35,560 nt of DNA, taken from assembly GCF_000003605.2 (NCBI RefSeq), contig NW_003122409.1:415013-450572 (forward strand), in the 5' to 3' direction. The notes under the pieces were generated by a model. It saw only the letters and a program-made list of their open reading frames with translations. It had not been told where the DNA came from and made no database searches. Positions 28,979 to 35,560 of this stretch are shown in pieces; the stretch's first letter is position 1; each line of letters starts with the position of its first letter. The translations under genes and the position numbers were made by a program. This DNA comes from Saccoglossus kowalevskii (Eukaryota; Hemichordata; Enteropneusta; Harrimaniidae).

Positions 28979-31179
28979 GTAAGAACTTGTACATTTATGC
29001 TTGTTTTGTTTAGCCCACCATGGTACGCTATGTTGGCTTTCAATGTATTTTGTCTCTACACAGCCATTTCACTGATGTGTTCTGGCTAGCAGACTATCTA
29101 TCAACGTGCTTTCACGAAATTGTTATCAATGAAAATATAATTACTAGTGCTACTTGTTTAGTTAAACGTCCAAAATTGAAATAATTCGCAGAAAATGACT
29201 GATAACTGCATGTTATATACTATAGGACACGTAACTGCTTACATGCCTTCGCATATTTCACGTGCAGGTAAACTCCATGGTTTACATTGACGTCACACTG
29301 CTCGATGTTTTATTTTGACAATCGTGCTCTTTCACGCAATGTAACGAGTATGAGACCATTTGTAAGATGGCCGCTTTCGTTACCTAGCGTCGGAAACGCG
29401 TTGTTTGTAAAGATCAACTCGTATTTCTAGTGTGCGATTATTTTCTACACTGTCTTGTAGTGCCTTCTTTACAGTGCCTTATCGTGTCCTCGCACGTATT
29501 CATTCATATATATCACAGTCCCTGTTGAGGGACTGTGTATATATGTATTATTTAATGGTTTGTTTCGTCGTTGTTTACTTTTGACTCGTTTACTATTTAC
29601 GTTATGATCTACACAACGTTATTTAGTGCTCGGAGATATAACAACCTATGTGCGTGCAATCGATCATGTTGCTAGTAGTAGTAAGCTATTATACTTCTCC
29701 TTGGAGCTGACACTGTGCCACACCCATATTGCAGTCGTGCAGCCAGCCAGTCACAATGACCTTGTTGAAGTCAAAGTATTACAACTATTGTATTGGTCAT
29801 TAGTTCAGCTTGAAATCAGGAATACAGAAAATATTATATTCCTGATTAGTGATTTTAGTACAAATATGAGAAACAGTTTAATTTAAATAAAATTATATAC
29901 CGAGAGTTATTATATAATTTTGATAATTTACACACCAGTGATTACTAATTCTAGTAATTGATTCTAATTGGAAAATTGGTAAGAGTTCCCTTTGCATCCC
30001 TATCCCTGACTCTAATACCTTCACCCATACCTCCCAATTCAATTGTGAATGGTCCCTCTACCCTACTATAGGTTTCCTTAGAAGAGGTATATACAATTAA
30101 ATTGGGTAGCGATGGAGGGTAGGGTTAGGGGTGGTGGGTGCAAAATGATAATTATTTTTGCCATGTCTTTGATCTATCCCATGAAGAATGGTCAAAATTG
30201 TGACACTGTAGTAACTATAGGTTAATATATACTTGGAGGAAACGTGCAACTGCAGTGGATTGTGTGGAAAATTAGCATATTCAAATTACCGGTAGATGTG
30301 TTCTACATTTTTCATCCAATCAAAATCATGGCCTGTGTTCCCTTTGAGAAAATTTGTCATTGAGGAATGTTTTCATCTCACAGATCATCTTGAGCATCTC
30401 AATAGTCACCCGCTGTTGCCTGTGTAGATAAAATCTCAGGAGGGGGGGGGGGCTAACCTGTGGAATGTGTCTGGTTACCGGGCCACTGCTATATGGTTGT
30501 TATTGAGGAACTACCGGTACCTGCCAACACAGAATCTGTTTAATTGTGATATTGTGTCAAAGCTGTGATTACAATCCATTTTTGTGAGTAAAATTAAACT
30601 TTTTTTTAATGACAAAAAAGAATGCCAAGGCCTTAGTAATTTGATATGTACCCTTATATGCTGTCTAACACTACTGGTTTTTTTGACCTTTGTTTTCAAT
30701 CCTTCTTTTATTTCATGTCAAAAATACCAAATTAATATTTCATAATTTAGGGCATTGTTTTCACAAGGAGTGATATTTTGTCGTCAAAGGCTTGCATTGC
30801 CTCGCTGACGTTGCTGAGCAAAACAGTTTCATGAAATGGGTTTCTCAACTCAACTAGGAAATTTAATTTTTTTTTGGCCATTGCCTCTTCTATGTTATGG
30901 GTGTCAAACACCATTTTACTTGGGAAGTCACAGTGTACTTATATGCATGTTATCAAGTATCAACACACTGTTGGTCCACCCAATATTACTATGGAAACAT
31001 TAATCTAGCCAGCATATCTTTCTGTAATGAATATTTTCCAGTCTTTTCTGACATTGCTGTCAATTGTGACAAGTAAATATCGGTAGACGTTAATTTTGAG
31101 TGTTAAACAACCATACTGAAATACAAAACCAGTTTGTATTTTCAAAATACTGAAACAACAATATTTTCCAGTAATAGTA
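28979..31179. other. Gene-free stretch (intron or intergenic)
   Basis: No further exon could be supported. It includes the hairpin at 29514-29537 and a G run near 30442-30451. Between 29995 and 30130 two related phrases with AGGGTAG(G)G and CCCTACC-type sequence form an imperfect inverted repeat around ATTCAATTG and CAATTAAATTG. Confidence 0.45.
29514..29537. repeat. Perfect 10-bp hairpin CACAGTCCCT-GTTG-AGGGACTGTG
   Basis: The stem is perfect over ten base pairs with a four-base loop, flanked by ATATAT on both sides that extends pairing. AGGGACTGTG also occurs at about 12033 and 15515. It may be the fused ends of a dispersed repeat or a foldback RNA structure. Confidence 0.6.
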
Positions 31180-31367
31180 CAGTACCGTAAAATCTGTATT
31201 AGTAGCCGCATCCCTAATAGAAGTCGCCCCATTCTTCTAGAATAATTGAGAACCAAAAATTCATCATTTCTCATATGTGTAGGTGCTCTAATAGAAGTTG
31301 CATCCCCTCTCTTGCATTGTACCGTTTTAATAGAATCTGCGGCTTCTAATACAGATTTTACAGTACT
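31180..31367. mobile_element. Inverted-repeat MITE of about 188 bp, ends AGTACYGTAAAATCTGTATT
   Basis: The ends are near-perfect inverted repeats of about 30 bp (CAGTACCGTAAAATCTGTAT onward, through AGTAGCCGCA, against TGCGGCTTCTAATACAGATT onward). The interior repeats CTAATAGAAGTYGC about three times. The outer TACxGTAAAATxC resembles that of the 17936 element, so the two may belong to one superfamily. Confidence 0.75.
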
Positions 31368-33266
31368 TGCTTATAGCAACTTTCTATCCTGACGCAAAGA
31401 ATTTCAGGAAATTCAATGAATAAGAAAAGAGGCAGTGCTTCTACACGCTGAAAATCACAGTAATGCTATTAATTTCAAGTAATTAACTGCCCGCTCATTG
31501 CATTGAAGTAAGCTTCTAGTGCTAATGATAATCAAAAAGTTGGGGGGAGTGGGTCGTTGATCATTCAAACGTGGGAAACGTAAGTTCGTAACTGGTCCTG
31601 TTTCTTTCAAAATTTTAATGCAAAATTTTGTCTAACCACCAATCATTTTTTGTTTCTTCATTTCACTGCTTCCTAAAATATTCCTCTCAAACCTGATGAT
31701 TAGGCACATTTGTTGAGCTTTTCTTTGAATTCTCCACATGTTGGAACACTGTTATCATTTGTGTTGCATTGTTGGCTATCATAACTCTATTCTGAAAATT
31801 ATGTACCATAAATCACCATAGAGAACTTTATTCTGCAAATTAAATTTTAAAATGCCCATCCTTTGAGTTAGGAAATGAAAGCTCGCGATGAGTAAGTCAG
31901 TAAATTGGGTCATTGAAAGCATACATTGAGTAGCCAGAGGTGGGAGGGCTACTACAGTGATGTCAATATTGGAATGGATAACCGGATATTGCTTGGTTCC
32001 ACGCTAATTAGACTGTCTGTGGTTTCATACCAGTGACATTTACATTGTGGATATTCATTTACATGGAAAAATGAAACTAAGACAGCAACTGCTGTGTTTG
32101 TAATTAGCAACATTGTATCATGGTCTTTACATGTGTAGGAAAACCCAGGATTTGACCTAGATTTAACTAACTGCTGAAAAACGTGAACCATTAACGTTGC
32201 TGGTGGGTGTCCTCTCTATACCAATCTGACGCATATCGGACAAGTAGTAAATGGAGTTTGTCGAAAGGAAAGTTATGAAAAATTAAAGAAACTTAGATGC
32301 TATCAGATTCATTACGTACTACTGGTAGTACATACATGTATATGTACATCAGATATATTAATGTGGCCATAGTCGGGACTTCTATCTTATGTAAATATTA
32401 TTATTAAATATTAATAATAGATGGATTGTTAGCCCTGTCATAGTTTGTTATATTCAGCAGCATACATGGTTGACATATTGGTTTAAAATAGTTTCAGCCG
32501 AGCTTCCTGTAAATGGTGTTCAGTTGGAGTATCAATGTATGTTTCAGTTACAGTTCACCACTCAGCATAAATGGCACTTCCTGAAATACAAAAGATGGCA
32601 TAATCTAATGCAGGACTGCTGGGAATATAGTAGGGTTTGTTTTTGTATACTGTGACACCATATTTTGTAATTAGAGAACTGAATTCAAATGATTTATTTA
32701 TTGGCTAACTACCTAAAAGTCCTCGATGGTTACAAGATCTTGGCACATGCTGAATATTCTTAATCCATTATGTTCCCAGAGGTGTCATCATCTTCATGGG
32801 GCACCTACTTAGATGTGTTCACATGTCAGAAATGGTATACTGAAATCAATAGTTATGAATATAATGGTAAATCTTCACAATATACATTGTATAGAATGAC
32901 ATTTTGGGCACTTTGGACTAAAATGAGTGATGCAGCATGTTACATGAGGAAATGCAGCTGAAAAATATTTAAACTACATGTATGTGGCCATGAACTGGGC
33001 TGTCTGAAATGGCTTACCAAAGTAGACATTCTTTTTATTGAGTGATCAGTTGTTATAAACTGACTTGCCTACATTTATAAACATAATTTCACATGACACC
33101 ACTGGTACTCCTTAGTATGGTTCTCATAGGCTATTCTGTAAAAAACAACTTGTATGTAAAAAAATTAAAAAAATAATCAGATTTCGATGAAAAATGTGGA
33201 AATATTTTGTGAACAAATCAATAATTCTTCAAAGAAATGTAGTACTGCTAACACTTTTAATTATTT
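31368..33266. other. Gene-free stretch (intron or intergenic)
   Basis: No exon, RNA or transposon end could be supported. Frames of 61-79 aa at 31952-32191, 32470-32655 and 32770-32961 have no recognisable motif or convincing splice sites. Confidence 0.45.
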
Positions 33267-33538
33267 AACTTCACTGGTAAATGAAATTCCCGGAAAAATT
33301 TTGCAATATGTTTCCAAGAAAGTTCATAGTGAGTAAATTCCACTAATTTTCACCATCCCCCCAGTTGTGGGGTCCACACACCAAGCAACTGGATCAGAAA
33401 ATATACAAGAGTATAAACTTCTACAAGGATTTAATTTCACTAATTTGATATTGTAAACATAATCACTGGGTTTTCAATTTCCAGCAAAAAACAATGAGTT
33501 GTAAAGTTATTTAGGGAATTTCATTTACCAGTGAAGTT
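33267..33538. mobile_element. 272-bp element with perfect 25-bp inverted termini
   Basis: AACTTCACTGGTAAATGAAA plus TTCCC (33267-33291) is the exact reverse complement of 33514-33538. Perfect ends imply a recent insertion. No coding capacity. The target duplication is not clear, because both flanks are T-rich (ATTT, GCATTT on opposite orientation). Confidence 0.75.
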
Positions 33539-33695
33539 GCATTTCCTAATATGGTAGCATGCAGATACAAAATGATAGCTCACTGTAATTTATGAGGATT
33601 TGGTGACAGATGTATGATAATGTCAGCATGAGTAATGGTGTTGGATGTTGGCAGTTACTGTATTTGTTCTATTGTAAGCGCATCTTCAATAAGTG

Positions 33696-33742
33696 TATTT
33701 GAATGATCAATTACATTAATTATGTACATGATCATTCAAATA
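33696..33742. repeat. 14-bp inverted repeat TATTTGAATGATCA
   Basis: The 14-base arms at 33696-33709 and 33729-33742 are perfect, with a 19-base AT-rich loop. It abuts the decayed family B element and may be part of a nested insertion. Confidence 0.5.
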
Positions 33743-33745
33743 TTA

Positions 33746-33844
33746 CTTGTTGTCACCTGCACACACACATGGAGCAAAGGCTCATGGGTAGATGACATGC
33801 TATGGCCATCTGCGTCATGCACAGGTGATGACTCTACACTTTAA
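33746..33844. mobile_element. TTAA-type MITE, family B, decayed copy 2
   Basis: TTGTTGTCACCTGCACACAC at the left, CAAAGGCTCATGGGTAGATG and GCTATGGCCATCTG inside, and CACAGGTGATGACTCTACAC followed by TTTAAGC at the right match copy 1 at 5148-5312, with an internal deletion of about 60 bases. The right TTAA is retained; the left end is degraded. Confidence 0.7.
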
Positions 33845-33998
33845 GCACACTAGTAGAACAGATTTGATATCTAGAAATTTAACTCATTATGAAACGGAAT
33901 GGAAAAGTTGTGTATTTAAAGCTTTTATACTGTTTCATATATTTTTTCATATTTTGCACTTGATTTGGCAACTCCGAAACCCTTTAGTGCTGAAAATG

Positions 33999-34306
33999 TT
34001 AAAGCGCGGTAGTCGTCGCACTGCGCATGTTTCGACATTTGTGTTGATAAACATTGATTTTCCCACAATCCAATGTGCTCTTCAAATGGAAATCACAAGA
34101 ATGAGGTTTGACCTGGGCGCGACTTGCATTGATTACCGCCGGTGACTCCTTCGAAACCTTCCAATCACATGAAAATTACCTAATTAAAGCTTGGAAACGT
34201 CTCAGTTTACACTCGTTGATCTGCGCAACAGTCAAAGTCGCCATCTTTGTTTATATGAGACCCATATATCTCGCACATGCGCAGCGCGACGACTACCACG
34301 CTTTAA
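33999..34306. mobile_element. TTAA-type MITE, family A, copy 2 (opposite orientation to copy 1)
   Basis: TTAA at 33999-34002 and 34303-34306 flanks inverted ends AGCGCGGTAGTCGTCGCACT and GCGCGACGACTACCACGCT. The 308-bp element is the reverse complement of copy 1 at 2889-3212 along its whole length, with scattered differences. A 117-aa frame (33792-34145) and an 89-aa frame (34108-34377) cross it and are not genes. Confidence 0.85.
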
Positions 34307-35240
34307 GGTTAATAATAGCCAATTTGCTGAACGTTAATGTCTACTTTTGCCAGTCTTTTCAAAACCTGATGAGATAACCTTTTCTTGTTTTATAGTACTT
34401 AGCTTTACTGCAGTCGGGTTTTTGTGTCAAAAACATTACAAATAAAGAAATCAACCAGTAAAAGCATAGTTTTCTAGTCTTGTGACATAAATGCAGAATG
34501 TATTAAGTGATTCAGAACATTTATGAGTGATCTGTAGATTTCAATGTAGATAAAAATGCACCATGAAAAAATAAATATTTAATGTGCAGTAATCAGCCAT
34601 TATAGTGGATTTCATATCATTAGTTTTTGGTCACACAGGAAAATTATTATTTTCATTTCACTAGTGAAGCTTTAGATATCCTATTGTGAGTTAAACAGTC
34701 TGCACGTATATTCATGTATATAATTGTTTACCTATAATAGTATAAATGATGAAATAGTGTTTGACATAATCCTAGATATTATGCCTGTTTCACAAATTCT
34801 CTTCAGAATAATGGGACAAAAATGGGCAAATTTTTTGAGTAAAAACTGAAAATTGGCGTATTTTTTCTGTTGGCTCCAAAGTTGAAGTTCATGTCCAGAA
34901 ATATTGAATATTAAGAAAAAAGGTGAGCAAGAAAGTCTGGTGGTGAAAAAGTATTAAATATTTCAGATTTATTTTTAATTAATGATTAACAAACGCAGAG
35001 TTTCAGGAGATTTTCTGGTATATTTCTGTCAGTTGTGAAAGGATTATCCTTTCTGTTTGAACTGCTTTTCGCATGTATAGTCGTTTTGTGAAGTGTAGGC
35101 ATATAGGGCCTGGAAAAGTGGTGTTTGATTTCCCCATGTGAAATTCTATTATGAGGGTTCTGTAGTGGAAACCGAGAACAAACATCAGAGTGTATAAATT
35201 CCACATGGTTATTGAAGCCTTTTATTTATCTAATTTTTAG
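34307..35240. other. AT-rich stretch without a gene
   Basis: No coding or element signal could be supported, apart from a good polypyrimidine tract at 35219-35240 leading into the next candidate exon. Confidence 0.45.
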
Positions 35241-35372
35241 GGACAATCTGGGGTCAATCCCATTAATATGCTGATGTGGCAGTGTGTTTATATACTGAGG
35301 GCAGGACTACCCATAACTTGTTTCCAAGGAGATTGTGTAGCGTACATGCTTGGTCACTTAGTTCGAAGTGTG
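35241..35372 (+). CDS. Candidate exon, 132 bp, unidentified protein
   Basis: A strong acceptor (TTTATTTATCTAATTTTTAG) and a GTAAAC donor enclose 44 open codons, phase 0 at both ends. The product includes NMLMWQCVYILRAGLPITCF, then GDCVAYMLGHLVRSV, a hydrophobic helix-like composition with several cysteines. It would fit the 23704 gene by phase. No family is recognised; a chance open stretch of this length in AT-rich DNA has roughly one-in-ten odds. Confidence 0.25.
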
Positions 35373-35560
35373 GTAAACTGAGCTAGATCTTAAACAGGAA
35401 CAGCAAGGTTACTTCTATTTCTCTAAAAAACCCTAAACCATGTTTAGTATGTCTTTATTCTGAACAGCTGTTGGTGGTCCCAACAAAACAGAAAGCCACG
35501 TGTATGTGCATATTAATTTTGTTTTTAAATATAAAATATAAAAAAAAACTAGCGGGTATT

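Noticed and set aside
28784-29089. 101-aa single frame as an intact protein
   Set aside because: It runs through a strong acceptor at 28888 and a donor at 28979. The likely coding part is only the 90-bp segment between them.
33792-34377. 117-aa and 89-aa frames
   Set aside because: They run across the family A and family B transposon ends, so they are repeat-derived frames.

Overview
The window is animal nuclear DNA. It is AT-rich and intron-rich, crowded with short inverted-repeat transposons and simple repeats, and carries one clearly resolved spliced gene. Exon sequence, splice sites and the gene families point to an invertebrate metazoan, most likely marine, either a non-vertebrate deuterostome or a lophotrochozoan. 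I cannot name the species from sequence alone.

Two genes are supported, both on the + strand. At 4434-4799 there is an apparently intronless GTF3C6 (TFIIIC35, the smallest subunit of the RNA polymerase III factor TFIIIC). Its start codon sits inside a YY1-like AAGATGGCGGC element. At 12451-17841 there is NANS, the cytosolic N-acetylneuraminate-9-phosphate synthase of sialic acid synthesis. It has six exons with canonical splice sites and encodes 351 aa, with an NeuB catalytic part and a C-terminal SAF/antifreeze-like domain. The two genes work in unrelated pathways and are simply neighbours.

Weaker coding signals are also present. At 827-1000 there is a 57-aa paired-like/Tc1-like helix-turn-helix remnant. 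At 23704 a probable first coding exon (MSGSEPSE plus a strong donor) opens an unidentified + strand gene. Possible downstream exons lie at 25919-25975, 26115-26276, 28889-28978 and 35241-35372, all compatible with phase 0 but none recognised.

Much of the remaining space is repeat. I find at least ten non-autonomous inverted-repeat elements in several families. One TTAA-flanked group, with ends starting AGCG, has four or more members in two or three subfamilies, one of them 1.7 kb long. A hAT-like element at 11402-11802 has a 7-bp target duplication. Others lie at 4929, 5962, 7733, 17936, 28048, 31180 and 33267. NANS introns 4 and 5 hold degenerate tandem repeats. About 1.7 kb downstream of NANS is a 1.68-kb array (19525-21203) of roughly 54 copies of a 31-bp unit with nested higher-order duplication. 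Every canonical unit carries a forkhead core (TGTTTAC) and an HMG-box core (CCTTTGT).

I see no rRNA, no confident tRNA, no CRISPR and no bacterial-style operon. The most unusual signals are the 31-bp array, the TTAA element families, the tRNA-like core inside an inverted repeat at 5962-6197, a tandem CLEAR-box duplication at 2564-2609, and the unidentified gene starting at 23704.
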